From: Saussurea involucrata
Lineage: Eukaryota; Streptophyta; Magnoliopsida; Asterales; Asteraceae
Direction: 5' to 3'
Assembly: GCA_033807775.1 (NCBI GenBank)
Contig: CM066314.1
Location: forward strand, 147,983,429 to 148,047,428
DNA length: 64,000 bases
The notes under the pieces are model-generated. The model saw only the letters and a list, made by a program, of their open reading frames with translations, searched no databases and was not told the origin of the DNA. Position 1 is the first letter of the stretch, and each line of letters starts with the position of its first letter. Shown in pieces: positions 10,238-21,607 of this stretch. A program made the translations under genes and the position numbers.

Positions 10238-12690
10238 ATGGCGAATAACGAACAAGTCGCTGTCCCAACACATGAGAAGCTCGAAAATGCACAAGACGCA
10301 CTTGAAACAATCAACGATTATCGCCTGGAGGAAGTCGTTCTAGACTCAAGCAAGCATGACCAAAAAGTCTTAATCGGGTCGTCAATCAATCCTTGTCTTA
10401 GGGGAAAGTTAATATCTTTTTTGCAGGAACATGCTGATTGTTTCGCCTGGTCGCATGAAGATATGGTTGGCATAGATCCTGATGTCATCTCTCACAAGCT
10501 CAACGTCGACCCATCATTCAAACCTATTAAGCAGAAGCGACGGAAATTCGCTCCTGAAAGGAATAAGGTGATAAATGACGAAGTAGACAATCTTCTCAAG
10601 ACAGGGAAGATTCGAGAGGTAAAATACCCCGACTGGCTTGCTAACGTCGTGGTGGTAGCAAAGAAGAACGGAAAGTGGAGGGTCTGTATCGACTTCACAG
10701 ATCTCAATAAAGCCTGTCCAAAAGATCCTTTTCCATTACCTCATATCGACGCCATGGTCGATGCGACAGCTGGGCACGAACTACTGACGTTCATGGATGC
10801 CTATTCCGGATACAATCAAATCTTAATGCACGTCGAGGATCAAGAAAAAACCGCATTTATGACGGACCGGGGTATTTACTGTTATAAAGTTATGCCTTTC
10901 GGACTAAAATATGCAGGTTCTACCTACCAGCGTCTAGTGAATAAAATGTTTAAAGACCATCTCGGCGACACGATGGAAGTGTATATCGACGACATGCTGG
11001 TCAAGTCAAAACAAGCGATCGACCATGTTGAACATCTGAGGCAATCGTTTAATATCCTTAGGAAGTATAGCATGAAGCTCAACCCGGCGAAATGTTCTTT
11101 CGGTGTCAACGCTGGGAAATTCCTGGGCTATATGGTCACTCGACGAGGCATCAAAGCCAATCCCGACCAGATCAAAGCCATTGTCGAGATCAAATCTCCT
11201 CGGAATTTCAAAGAAGTCCAAAGGCTCACTGGTCGGGTAGCAGCTCTAAACAGGTTCATCTCCCGATCTTCAGATAAATGTCATCTATTTTACAATGTCC
11301 TCAGGAAGAACAGAGGCTTCGACTGGACCGACGATCATGAACATACATTGCAAAAGCTCAAAAACTACATGACGTCGCCTCCCTTATTGTCGAAACCTCG
11401 CGACCATGAAATCTTACAACTATATCTGGCTGTTAGTCCAAACGCGGTAAGTGTCGTCCTAACACGAGAAGATGAAAAGCAGCAACTGCCAATCTATTAT
11501 GTAAGTAAATCTCTTCTGGACGCAGAAACCAGGTATTCCTCTATGGAAAAATTGCTCTTGTCGCTGGTCACAGCTGCTAAGAAACTGCGACATTATTTTG
11601 AGTCGCATCCCATTACTGTCGTAACTAACTTCCCTCTTAAGCCTGTCTTAAGAAAACCTGAGTTGACAGGTCGTTTAGCAAAATGGAGCATATATCTCAG
11701 CAGCTACGACATTGACTTCAAGCCCAGGACCGCGATCAAGTCGCAAGCCTTGGCCGATTTCATTGCTGACTTCAGCCCTGAATTGGAGAAAGAAGCAGAG
11801 CTCGAGGTATCAACTGTGGCGACTCACGACGACGTGTCCTAGATCTTACACGTCAATGGGTCATCCAACATTAGAGGCTCAGGACTAGGCGTCGTCTTAA
11901 AGTCGCCACAGGGGGGCAAGATGGTATACTCAGTTCGATGCGATTTCAAAACCAACAACGACGAAGCCGAGTACGAGGCCCTGATCGTAGGGATGAATAT
12001 GGCCCACGACTCGGGGGCAACCGCGCTACATGTCAAAAGCGATTCTCTCCTGGTCGTGAACCAGATGAATGGAGAATTCGCGGCCAAAGATTCAAAAATG
12101 ACAGCGTACCTGAAGGTAGCAAAGGAAAATTAAAAAATGTTTAAAACATTTTCTATCGAACAAATCCCGAGAGAGCAGAATACTCAGGCCGACGCTTTGG
12201 CAAATCTCGGGTCTGCTCTGGTCGAACCTATATTCGACGTTATTCCCGTGATCCATCTGGCGACATCGTCTATCGATAACATTGACGTCGTCCAGATCGA
12301 AGAAGAAGAAGTTAATTGGTCGTGCGACATCCGAAATTTCCTTATGCACGACCAACTCCCAGAAGACAAAATGGAAGCCCGAAAGATCAGATTCAAAGCA
12401 TCTAAATATACCATAATTGGAGATAAGCTCTATCGACGATCATCGACAGGATTAAATCTAAGATGCGTCATTAGCAAGAGTCAGGTCCAAAAAATCCTTC
12501 ACGAGATGCACGACGGCGAATGTGGCAATCACTCCGGTGGTCGCAGTTTGGCTAATCGTATCTCTCGACAAGGGTATTTTTGGCCAACATTGCGACAAGA
12601 CGCCGTCAAGTACGTCCAGAACTGCGACCCTTGTCAGCGACATGCAGGTATGTCACATAAACCCTCTGAACCCTTGCACTCGACACTCAT
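10238..12690 (+). pseudogene. Element B pol: RT, RNase H, archaeal-type RNase H, integrase N-terminus
   Basis: The ATG at 10238 follows CAGGAAA. The protein starts MANNEQVAV and within about 35 codons reaches EEVVLDSS, the linker ahead of RT in Tat polyproteins, so no gag or protease precedes it. RT motifs are FMDAYSGYNQ, MPFGLKYAG and YIDDM near 10984. RNase H follows (PIYYVSKSLLDAE), then the second RNase H (NNDEAEYEALI, SDSLLVVNQ) and the integrase zinc region with His, His, Cys, Cys (12510-12640). Breaks: TAG at 11840-11842, where E has Trp, and TAA at 12130-12132. The first catalytic Asp of the second RNase H is Asn (11855-11857). The frame is cut at 12690 by element C and resumes at 20178. 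Confidence 0.94.
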
Positions 12691-13120
12691 TGTTTGGGCA
12701 AAATTTCACAGGTCCCGACCGCGACCAGAGAAGGTAAGACGTATATCATGAGTTATACCTTGTATTAAGATAAGGTCCCGACGAAGACCCAAAGAACCTC
12801 CGCCATCCCTCCTAAAAGGTAAGTCGAGAGTTCCTCACGACAATCGACCTCGACGTCGCCCGTTCCACACGACCGTCGCATAAAACCATGCGACCTCGAC
12901 CGACTAACGCGTTAACAACTGTTATGTTTGTTCAAATGTTTAATGAAGGGGTCAAAGTTATTAATGGACAACGGCTATAACCGACGAAATCAGTTATGAG
13001 CATCTAAACTCACATTGAAGACGACGACCATTACAACAATCATCAAAGATCTTAATGATTCAATTAAAGTCATCCGAAGACTATAAAATCCCAGCTCAAT
13101 CATCAGTTCAAGACACCTGA

Positions 13121-13396
13121 TGTAACACCTTAGGCATATCCCACATCGGCCGTGGACAGGAGAGATGCTGGGTATATTAGTAAACCTTGGCCTTACCAGA
13201 CACAACGCGTTTTGGGGCCACAAGCATGCGGGTTCCTTGGGAACTCTGTGGTTAAGTGTGCTTGGGTGGGAGTAGTACCAGGATGGGTGACCTCCTGGGA
13301 AGTCCTTGCGAAGTCCTTGCCAGGTCGCCAAGAACAAAGCCGTGAGCCAGTGGGGCAAAGCGGACAATATTGTGTCGTGGTAAGCGGGGTGTTACA
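13121..13396 (+). mobile_element. Cassandra solo LTR (5S rRNA-bearing TRIM)
   Basis: 276 bp starting TGTAACACC and ending GGTGTTACA, so the ends are inverted repeats. It contains CCCACATCGG and a segment closely similar to 5S rRNA, both hallmarks of Cassandra LTRs. CCTGA flanks it on both sides (13116-13120 and 13397-13401). The matching empty site, with a single CCTGA, is present in the 3' LTR of C at 19702-19706. There is no internal region or second LTR, so it is a solo LTR left by LTR-LTR recombination. It carries no coding sequence. Confidence 0.93.
13236..13306 (+). other. 5S rRNA-like segment inside the Cassandra LTR
   Basis: The stretch resembles the central and 3' parts of plant 5S rRNA: GTTAAGTGTGCTTGGG corresponds to the internal A box and GGATGGGTGACCTCCTGGGA to the C box of the RNA polymerase III promoter. 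The 5' part of 5S diverges, so it is not a functional 5S gene, though the promoter elements may still be recognised. Confidence 0.88.
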
Positions 13397-13872
13397 CCTG
13401 AGAAACACCAAAGTATCAGAGAACATCAAACACAGAAGCTAAACATCCGAGCTCAGAAGAACACTACAAGCGAAAGGCTCTCACTAAAAGAACTGTACTC
13501 GACGCACGACTTTCGCTCTCGAGCAACAGTTTTACACATTGTTTTCACACACGACATACACTTGTTTTACATTCCATACACTTGTACTTTACATTTCGAA
13601 GTCTTTTCCTTTATTTGTATTGTAATCTCTATACGATCGACACCAGTAACACCAAGGACATCGCCCCTGATTGGCGACCATAGTTCAGCGACGACATCCA
13701 CTGTCGTCCGCAGGTTTTTTCCTCGTTGAGGTTTTTCCTGCGTCATCAAATCCTTTGTCTCATTTACATTTTTATCTTTGTCGCACGCTTTTGTCGAGAG
13801 ATTCCTTTTTTTAGTTGTTAAAGTCCACATCGACCTTAAGTTGTCCCTTTGGTGCGATTTTTGGCATTAACA

Positions 13873-13974
13873 GTTTGGCGCCATCCGTGGGACCCCATCT
13901 AAAGAAAATCTTCGACAAACGTGCGTGGTACTAACAGTTTCTTGGAGTTTTCTCTTGTTTTCTGTTACAGGAAA
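13873..13974 (+). promoter_or_regulatory. Element C leader: primer site and splice-acceptor-like end
   Basis: The primer site TGGCGCCATCCGTGGGA is at 13876-13892. Further on are GTACTAAC, a perfect plant branch-point match, a T-rich run, and TTACAG ending at 13970, immediately before GAAAATGG. The same arrangement recurs in four other copies. Confidence 0.75.
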
Positions 13975-16204
13975 ATGGCAGCCCCTGGAGATCAGCAGCA
14001 TGTTATTGCCCAGATGTATCAGGAGCTTGAAGTCGCCCGAAATCAAATCAATGCCATGGCCGAGCAGAGTCGCAGAGCAGCTGAAGAGATTGCGCGGCTG
14101 AGAAATCCTTTTGGACCTCAGAATGATCCTAGATCATTCGTCCAGAATCCCAATCCAGGGTCATTCGGTCAAAATGGTCCTAGGCCATTCGTGCAAAATC
14201 CGGGTCCAGGATCAGGTCCGTTCGCTCAAAATCAGCATCCAGGTCCGTTCATGCAGAACCCTCAGCCAGGGCCGTTCAACCCAAATCCCCAGTTCGGGAT
14301 GGTTCCTCCTCAGCACATAAGGCCACCGCCGTTTCAGAATGGATCGCAGCAGTTTCATTATGGGTCGCAGCCATATTCTGTCTCTCTCAACGGGGACACC
14401 AATGGTTCGTCGCATGGCAATGGCACCAGTTCAGGTGTCAATCCACAGACGGGCGTACCTCCTGACCCCGTCGCCCAACGGCAGAAGATGTTAGAAGATC
14501 AGAACGAGCGCGTCTTATCTTTGCTCGCCAAGCTACCTGGGGCAGCCGTACCCGTAGACGTCGAGCCTCGATCAGGCTTTCAGGCATCACCTTTCATCGA
14601 CGAGATCTCAACTGTCAAAGTTCCAAAGAAATATAACATCCCCGCTTTCACACCTAAGTATTCAGGTGTGACTGATCCGACAGAGCACGTCGCGCAGTAT
14701 AAGCAACTCATGTGGACGATCTCGATCCCACACATGTATCAGGAGGTCTGCATGTGCAAAAGCTTTGGTGCAACTCTCACTGGTCCTACTCTCCAATGGC
14801 TGATCAATCTCAAACCCAAATCCATCGGGTCGTTCGCCGAGTTGGTCAACCAGTTCTCTCAGCAGTTCACCAACAGTCGCAAGATGGAGAAGCAGACCAG
14901 CGACCTATATTATGTCGTGTAGAAGACTAATGAGTCTATTCAAAGTTATTTCAATAGATTCAATGCAGAGATGATTAGTATCCGCAACTGCGAAATCAAG
15001 ACCGTGATCGAAGCCTACAAGCGTGGTCTGGACAACAGCTCAGGTTTATATACCGACCTGACCAAGTATCCTCTAGAGAATTTCGAAGACGTCTGAGCCC
15101 GAACCCTAGCGTATATGAGTGTAGAGGACGACGCTGCTTTTCGTCGCAAGCATACCGACGACAAAAGGTCGCTTGGTGTGAGAAAGCCAGAGTTCAAGAC
15201 AAAGGCGATTTCCAAAGCGTAACCAACGCGCCAGATTTCGAACGTCAGATTCAAGACGAAAAGCAGAGGCCAAGACCGCGACCAAGTTTCCTCAGTACCC
15301 CAAGATATCCTCTTATGGATTCAAAGGGTCCACTAAGGACTTGGTCGAAGCTCTGAAGACCGCCCAAGCGACTATTCGATGGCCAAAGAAATCCGATCAA
15401 GACGATGCCAAGAAAGACAAATCCAAGTGGTGCGACTTCCATGGCGACCATGGTCACATGACAGACGATTGTATAGCTCTCAAAAAGGAGCTAGCATATC
15501 ACGTCCCGAAGGGCAATCTCAAAGATGTCATCGACGACGTGACCTTAGCTACCGACCATCGACCGTCAACCCCCGAGCATGCAAAGGTCGTCAATTGCAT
15601 CACTGGTGGCTCTGACGTATGTGGTCTAACGTATTCCGCAGCCAAGCGTCACGCCAGTCAAACGCTCGACGATCGACCTATTCCGCGTTCATCAAGACCC
15701 AAAGGAGATCTAGAGTTGGAAGCTATGAAGATCGTATTCGACTAAGACGACCTCGACAACTCATATCAGAAACATCATGACGGGTTGATCATTCAACTCA
15801 CGATTGGTAACTATCTGACCCGACGAGTCTTGATCGATGGGGGCAGTTCGGCAAACGTTATCTTCCTTGACACCCTCAAGGCCATGGGAATCGATCGTTC
15901 GGAAATCACCCGACGCTCGAAAACTTTGGTCGGTTTCAATGGAGAAGCGACAAGCACCTATGGAGATATTATCTTGCCCGTCTATGCCGGAGGAATCAAC
16001 AAGCAGACCAAGTTCAGCGTCATCGATTGTGCGTCGGCCTATAACCTCATCTTAGGTCGACCATGGATCCATGAAATGAAAGCCGTCCCCTCGACGTATC
16101 ATCAGACCCTGAAATTCCCTACGCCATGGGGAATCCAAGAAATCAGAAGCGAGCCGAAAGTCGCTCGAGAATGCTACAAGTCTACCTTGAAGCCGCGAAA
16201 ATGA
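13975..16204 (+). pseudogene. Element C gag and protease, disrupted
   Basis: The ATG at 13975 opens gag. An N-terminal coiled-coil-like part (YQELEVARNQINAMAEQ) is followed by a Pro/Gln/Asn/Phe-rich repeat region, the Ty3 gag core (MWTISIPHMYQEVCMCKSF to YFNRFNAEM) and a Cys/His finger (CDFHGDHGHMTDDC). Protease has LIDGGSSANV near 15830-15860, and the ORF ends TLKPRK then TGA at 16202-16204. Nonsense changes: TAG 14920-14922 (copy D has Gln), TGA 15094-15096 (D has Arg), a TAA near 15220, a one-base insertion near 15260, and TAA 15743-15745. No RT follows. Gag would form the particle and protease would mature it; polymerase would have to come from elsewhere. Confidence 0.93.
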
Positions 16205-17033
16205 ACTATCCACCAAACGCGACACGACATTAAGGTCTCGATAGGTTTGTCCTTCTATCCTTGAGCATGAACTTATGCCTATCCTACAGGAATAAAACGA
16301 CCGTCTTGCCTTGTCGCGCAAAAACACGGTCGACCCAGACGTAAATGATACTTCCCAAGATCTCTGTATCAATCTGTCATTCATAATCTATTTTTTCCCG
16401 AAAAAATAATAATAAATGACGGGGGGAAAATACCAAGAAAAGAAGAATTCAAACAGGTATGTTTTCTAAACTCCTTTGTTCTTTCATACGGTTTATCATC
16501 ACGAACGACTACTGACTTAAGCATTAGAGGGTCGTTGGTCAGCCAACGACCAATCCCTGACATTGTTTATTCCGCAGAATCGCACGACAATAATCAAACG
16601 ACTCTAGTTTCGCCAGGTCGCACGACATAAACGACCAAGTCTATGACTTGATCACCCTTTACAGGGACGAACGATTCAAATTCATCGCATGACTCAGCCA
16701 TACGATTGCAAAGTTTAACGATCTTGTGATCTAAGTTTCTTGACTTAGAAAAATTTTATACTCTGAATATATGCTTTAGTTGCATGTGCTTATGTTTATA
16801 CACACTATTTAAAAGTCTTATGGCTTACGTTCCAGTTATTGTGTTACAATAGATGCCTAAGTCGCATGATTCCTTGTACTTTATGAATTTAACAGTCGAT
16901 GTAATGTTTGTTTGCCAAATATACAAATCGCAAATTCAAAAGAAACCCAAATTTCATTCACCAAATAAACCGTCAATTACATCTCGACCACCAACGGTCG
17001 ATCGATAAAAACAAAAATAAAGAATTTTTGCGG
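16205..17033 (+). other. Element C spacer between protease and the antisense gene
   Basis: This is the convergent zone: gag-protease ends on the plus strand and the antisense gene ends on the minus strand. It holds GGTCGTTGG/CCAACGACC (16530-16551) and TCGACC/GGTCGA (16984-17001), and many GTCG, CGAC and GCGAC words. No ORF with family support. Confidence 0.75.
16530..16551. other. Conserved inverted repeat in the convergent zone of C
   Basis: A nine-base perfect stem, GGTCGTTGG with CCAACGACC, around a four-base loop. Counterparts: 8402-8423 in E, 26120-26141 in D (eight-base stem), 45792-45813 in F. Loop sequences differ while stems hold, which suggests the structure matters. Confidence 0.7.
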
Positions 17034-19067
17034 TTAGATTTGAGGAGGGGCATCAGTCGCATACATGCCTGAGGTCCCGCCTTGAAGACCTTCGTATACC
17101 ACCTCCTCCTCGACGTCCTTCTCGTCATCCGAATCAAGGTCTCTCGTCGTCCCGACGCCGTTTAAGTAAATATCGAGCTCTTCCGACGCCGAAGCAAGAG
17201 GATCTTTCCCCAACAGATGTCGCCTCATGATCGCTGCCCTAGCAGTCAGACGAGCTATGGCAAAAACAGACTTACCCTCGTCCTTAGCAGCTTGTACAAC
17301 TCTCTCCAGACCTTCTACCTTGGATTTGGAATCCTCATCTTCCTTTGTAGCTGCAGCCAAAGATCCTTTAATCCTCTCTATCTCCTCCCTCTGGTCGGCA
17401 ATCATGGATAAGGACTGCGACCGACGACCTCTAAATGGTTTCGAGCGTCGTCCAGACGTTTTAACAGAGCCTCTTCACGCTCTGCGGCGACCTTCGCCCT
17501 ATCCAACGCCGCGTTCTCCCTCTCTTGCGCAACAGACATTAGATCCTTTATCTTCATCGTCTCACCCCGCAAAGCCAGAGAAGCCTGGAACGCCTGCAAA
17601 ATCATAAAAGAAACATTGTTAGTATACAACGACAACGAACAACGACAACGAAACAACGATAAAACTAAGTCTTAAAAGAGAGACTTACCATGAATGCCAG
17701 CCCGACGACATGAGCCCCCGTCTCCTCGATAGGAAATCCCACGAAATGCTCCTTGAAAGAAGGGAGCAGATATTTCCCCAGGTGAGGAAATAAATTCGTC
17801 CCGTCTAGGACACTTCTGGCCATAAAGTCTGACGGCAATGTAAAATTAACCGTCGTGACCTTAACCCCTCACGTCGACTGATCCTTGCCCTTGCCGGCCG
17901 ACAAGGGATCCGACGTGGTTGACGGGGACTTCACTGTTTCCGCCGGAGGCGCAAAACTAATAGGTTTCGCAGCGATCGCATCAGAAGACGACTTCTTGGG
18001 CGATGCGACCTTTGCCTTCTCAGGCGTAACGACTCTAGATGAGTCGGGAACTCCCGAAGACGGTTCCCTCGGAATCGTCGTCCGCGTCTTCTTCGGAACA
18101 TCTGGACCAGTGGACATAAGCTTCTGTCTCTGCTCCTTGGCCTTACGAGCAAGCTCGAGCTCAGCTGCTCTTTTAGCAGAGACACGCGGCATCCGTGGTT
18201 GAGACTCCCCTGGAAACCACAGAAGAATAAAAATTATGAAAATCGAGGGAAGAAGAATCGAATCAACACAGAAAGAAATAAGAAGGTACGCTTACCAGTC
18301 ATCTCTCTTTCTTCTTTCGACTCCCCTTCTCCCTCACGTTTCCCCCCTTGATTTTATCCTAAGTATACTAAATCCTCGTCCACCAATTGTCGTACGCAAA
18401 CGACCGTTCCCCAGTGCTGAACTCTAAGAACGCGTCGATCTTTGCCTGGGAATTAGCGTAAGGCTTCACGTCCTCGAACTTTATGGCTGTCAACATATAA
18501 AAATCAAGTTAAAAACCAAAAAACGCAGACGACAGACGACAAAAAGGTATAAATCTCACCCGATGTATTCCAACTGGCCCTAATCCAATCACTCTCAGAG
18601 TCAAGGGTTGACTTACGCACAAATGCGTATCGAGTCTTCCACCCGCGATCGTTTACAGCGGTCTTGAGGATCAAAGCACGATCACCTTTAAGCCTAGAGT
18701 ACAAACTGCAGCGATGACTCCCATCCTTCTTGGCTTAATAAGCCAAAAGGAGGTCGCGTACATTCATGGGAGATTCCCAATTCTTAGTGACATGTTCGAT
18801 CACTTGTACAACTCGCCAAAACTGGGGCATCAGCTAACCCGGTGCTAAGTCAAATTCTAGCATAAAAGCCTTAGCTAGAGGTGAGTAGGGCCATTCAAAA
18901 CCTATCTTAAAGGGATATCCGTACATCACAATATACCCCTCAGGACATTCGTTCGATCGAATTTGACCTGGGCTGATCAATTCAACCCACACAGGGAGCT
19001 TAGATAACCTCCTAAAGTCATCAAGATCCGACTGATCTTGAATATTACTCTCAGGGTCCATCGACAT
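17034..19067 (-). pseudogene. Antisense four-exon gene of element C
   Basis: The gene runs opposite to gag. Exons by GT-AG sites: 19067-18560, 18486-18296, 18209-17689, 17594-17034. The N-terminal exon (DLDDFRRLSKLPVWVELI, ECPEGYIVMYGYPFKIGFEWPYSP) resembles the plant family named putative gypsy type transposon. The middle exon is Lys/Arg/Pro/Ser-rich, followed by the conserved VLDGTNLFPHLGKYLLPSF. The last exon is a long coiled coil ending in LTARAAIMRRHLLGKDPLAS and an acidic tail. Damage: TAG and TAA in exon 1 (near 18833 and 18735), a stop in exon 2 and a deletion near 17402 in exon 4. Extra ORFs, some antisense, are known in Tat elements; the function is unknown. A DNA- or chromatin-binding role is speculation. 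Confidence 0.8.
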
Positions 19068-19330
19068 CTCTAAACAGATTGTAGAAATCGAAGAAATCGT
19101 ACCTTATATATAAGCACTCAAAGACCTCGAAAAACCTAACTGAGTCGCAGATTCTCGCAGGATTTGTATTTAAGCAGGTAAAGAGCAGCAAGAAGATCAA
19201 AGGGAAATCTTTGCTTAAAGACGCTTCAAAATCGTAAACCAGAATACACCTATTAAGGTCTCTATTTATGCAAACGATCGAACCCCTTGATGATCGCCAC
19301 GTGCCCTCGTCCAGAAAACGAGGTCGTGAC
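19068..19330 (+). other. Element C sequence upstream of the antisense gene, with rearranged LTR junction
   Basis: It corresponds to the sequence ahead of the 3' LTR in B (29155-29436). Near 19313-19334 a segment (AGAAAACGAGGTCGTGACGT) is the reverse complement of sequence in B near 29273-29293, and it leads straight into the truncated LTR. No polypurine tract remains. Confidence 0.65.
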
Positions 19331-20177
19331 GTCATGAGTTATACCTTGTATTAAGATAAGGTCCCGACGAAGACCCAAAGAACCTCCGCCATCCCCCGTA
19401 AAAGGTAAGTAGAGAGTTCCTCACGACAATCGACCTCGACGTCGCCCGTTCCACACGACCGTCGCATAAAACCATGCGACCTCGACCGACTAACGCGTTA
19501 ACAACTGTTATGTTTGTTCAAATGTTTAATGCACGGGTCAAAGTTATTAATGGACAACGGCTATAACCGACGAAATCAGTTATGAGCATCTAAACTCACA
19601 TTGAAGACGATGACCGTTACAACAATCATCAAAGATCTTAATGATTCAATTAAAGTCATCCGAAGACTATAAAATCCCAGCTCAATCATCAGTTCAAGAC
19701 ACCTGAGAAATACCAAAGTATCAGAGAACATCAAACACAGAAGCTAAACATCCGAGCTCAGAAGAACACTACAAGCGAAAGGCTCTCACTCGAAGAACTG
19801 CACTCGATGCACGACTTTCGCTCTCGACCAACAAATTTACACATTGTTTTCACACACGACATACACTTGTTTTACATTCCATACACTTGTACTTTACATT
19901 TCCAAGTCTTTTCTTTCATTTGTATTGTAATCTCTGTACGATCGACACCAGTAACACCAAGGACATTGCCCCTGATTGGCGACCATAGTGCAGCGACGAC
20001 ATCCACTGTCGTCTGCAGGTTTTTTCCTCGTTGAGGTTTTTCCTGCGTCATCAAATCCTTTGTCTCATTTACATTTTTATCTTTGTCGCACGCTTTTGTC
20101 GAGAGATTCATTTCTTTAGTTGTTAAAGTCCACATCGACCTTAAGTTGTCCCTTTGGTGCGATTTTTGGCATTAACA
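19331..20177 (+). repeat. Element C 3' LTR, 5'-truncated
   Basis: It matches the 5' LTR from GTCATGAGTTATACC onward, lacking the first 50-60 bases, and ends CATTAACA at 20177 followed by the CTCAT target duplication. It contains the TATA box at 19678-19685 and the empty Cassandra site at 19702-19706. Confidence 0.92.
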
Positions 20178-21041
20178 CTCATCCCATGGCCCTTCATGAG
20201 GTGGGGAATGGATATTGTTGGCAAACTACCCCCGACCCCGGGGCAAAAGGTATTCCTCATCGTACTTACCGATTATTTTTCCAAGTGGGTGGAGGCGCCT
20301 GCTTTTTCCCAAATCAGGGACAAGGAAGTCATCTCTTTTATACAGACTAACATCATATGCAGATTTGGGATTCCATCCGAAATCGTCTGTGACAACGAAT
20401 CCCAATTCATAAGCGACAGGACCCAACAATTTTGCGAAGACAGGAGTATCAAGTTAACAACCTCGACTCCCAGATACCCTCAGGCGAACGGACTTGCTAA
20501 ATCAAGTAATAAGACCATTATAGCTTCGATCATGAAAAGGTTAAAAGCTGCAAAAGGAAGATGGGTCGAAGAACTCCCTTCAGTCCTATGGGCAAATCGC
20601 ACGACACCGCGCATGTCTACAGGACAAACCCCTTTCTCTCTCGTCTGCGGTTGCAAAGCAGTCCTGCCAATCGAAGTCCAGCTCCCAACTTCGAGGCATA
20701 CTTCCGTCGACCACAACATGATTGATTTAAATTATGATATCGACGCCCTCGAAGAGCTTAGAGAGTCAGCCTTGATCAGAATGGCATCTCAGAAGCAAGC
20801 AGTCGAGCGATATTTCAACAAACACGTCAAAGTCAAAGTCTTTCAAGAAGGCGATTACGTCCTCCGTCGAGTGTTCTAAAACACTCAAGAGCTCAATGCC
20901 GGTAAACTTTCCATTAAATGGGAAGGTCCTTACCGCATCTCCGAAGTCGTTGGTAAAGGAGCCTATCGACTCCAGACTCTCGACAATCAAGAAATCCCAC
21001 GCAGTTGGAATGCTACGCACTTGAAAAAGTATTTTTTCTAG
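20178..21041 (+). pseudogene. Element B integrase core and C-terminus (continued after C)
   Basis: This resumes the pol of B after the CTCAT duplication: WGMDIVGKLP with the first Asp, CDNESQF with the second, then PQANGLAKSSN, where the catalytic Glu (Glu in E: NGLVESSN) is Lys (20499-20501). TAA at 20877-20879 replaces a likely CAA. The C-terminal GKLSIKWEGPYRI block follows, and the ORF ends TAG at 21039-21041. With those two changes this copy could not make active integrase. The unusual position just behind an LTR end is explained by insertion of C, not by an integrase-only element. Confidence 0.92.
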
Positions 21042-21607
21042 AATCATTTTCCTCTCATGCAACTTAATTGTTTTACCACAGGGGCACATGATTCAAATTT
21101 CATCATGAAATTTGGTTACACGATCATAAGGTTTGAGCGACCTCACGATCTGTGTTTCTGAATTCAGAAAAATTTTGTACGTTCTAACACGTCAATAATT
21201 GAGCCTATCATTACAAGTCAAACGTATGATATTTCAATTGTTATATTGCTATGAATGCCTAAGTCGCACGATTCTTTGCTCGTTCTATACTTAACAAAGT
21301 TACACAGTTGATATTACATCTATCTACGACATATATAAATCAAAATAAAAATTCGACAGAAGGATGAAATTCATTTACGAAACGTACGATTACATAGGAG
21401 CGACCGACGGTCGAGTATACAAAGTTAAAATGGTTCGACCACCAACGGTCGAGACATGAAAAGACATAGCATTTCCTAAATCTAGAGAGGAGCGTCGATC
21501 GTATGCTCAGTCTCGACCTTCGAATCCTCGTCATACCCGAAAATGCGCTAAGAAGCTAATGCAAAGATCAAACGAGTATGTTAGGTGACACCCTACGCTG
21601 CGACATT
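21042..21607 (+). other. Element B spacer downstream of pol
   Basis: No sense ORF with support. It holds GTCG/CGAC-rich words, and an inverted repeat of the TTCGACC/GGTCGAG type at 21435-21453 and another near 21400-21415, matching the hairpin after the antisense gene in C, D and F. Confidence 0.6.

Larger units (their letters stand above)
12691..13872 (+). repeat. Element C 5' LTR, interrupted by Cassandra
   Basis: It starts TGTTTGGGCA and ends CATTAACA. Subtracting the 276-bp Cassandra LTR and its five-base duplication leaves about 901 bp, close to the B LTR. The TATA box is at 13082-13089. The 3' LTR of C (19331-20177) lacks the Cassandra insert, so the insert came after C integrated. Confidence 0.93.
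12691..20177 (+). mobile_element. Tat-lineage element C (gag-protease type) inserted in B
   Basis: 5' LTR 12691-13872, gag-protease 13975-16204, antisense gene 19067-17034, 3' LTR 19331-20177. The target duplication CTCAT at 12686-12690 and 20178-20182 is exact, and joining the flanks restores the integrase reading of B. The element has no RT, RNase H or integrase: sequence after protease passes directly into the spacer and the antisense gene. The 3' LTR lacks its first 50-60 bases, and the polypurine tract is gone with them. Confidence 0.93.

Noticed and set aside
13201..13390. Functional 5S rRNA gene
   Set aside because: Only the central and 3' portions resemble 5S and they lie within a Cassandra LTR with its own target duplication.
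17034..19067. Host gene between transposons
   Set aside because: The same gene with the same introns occurs in C, D and F at the same place between the element spacer and LTR, so it belongs to the elements.
20160..21041. An element carrying only integrase behind an LTR
   Set aside because: The CTCAT duplication at 12686-12690 and 20178-20182 shows that the integrase is the interrupted continuation of element B.
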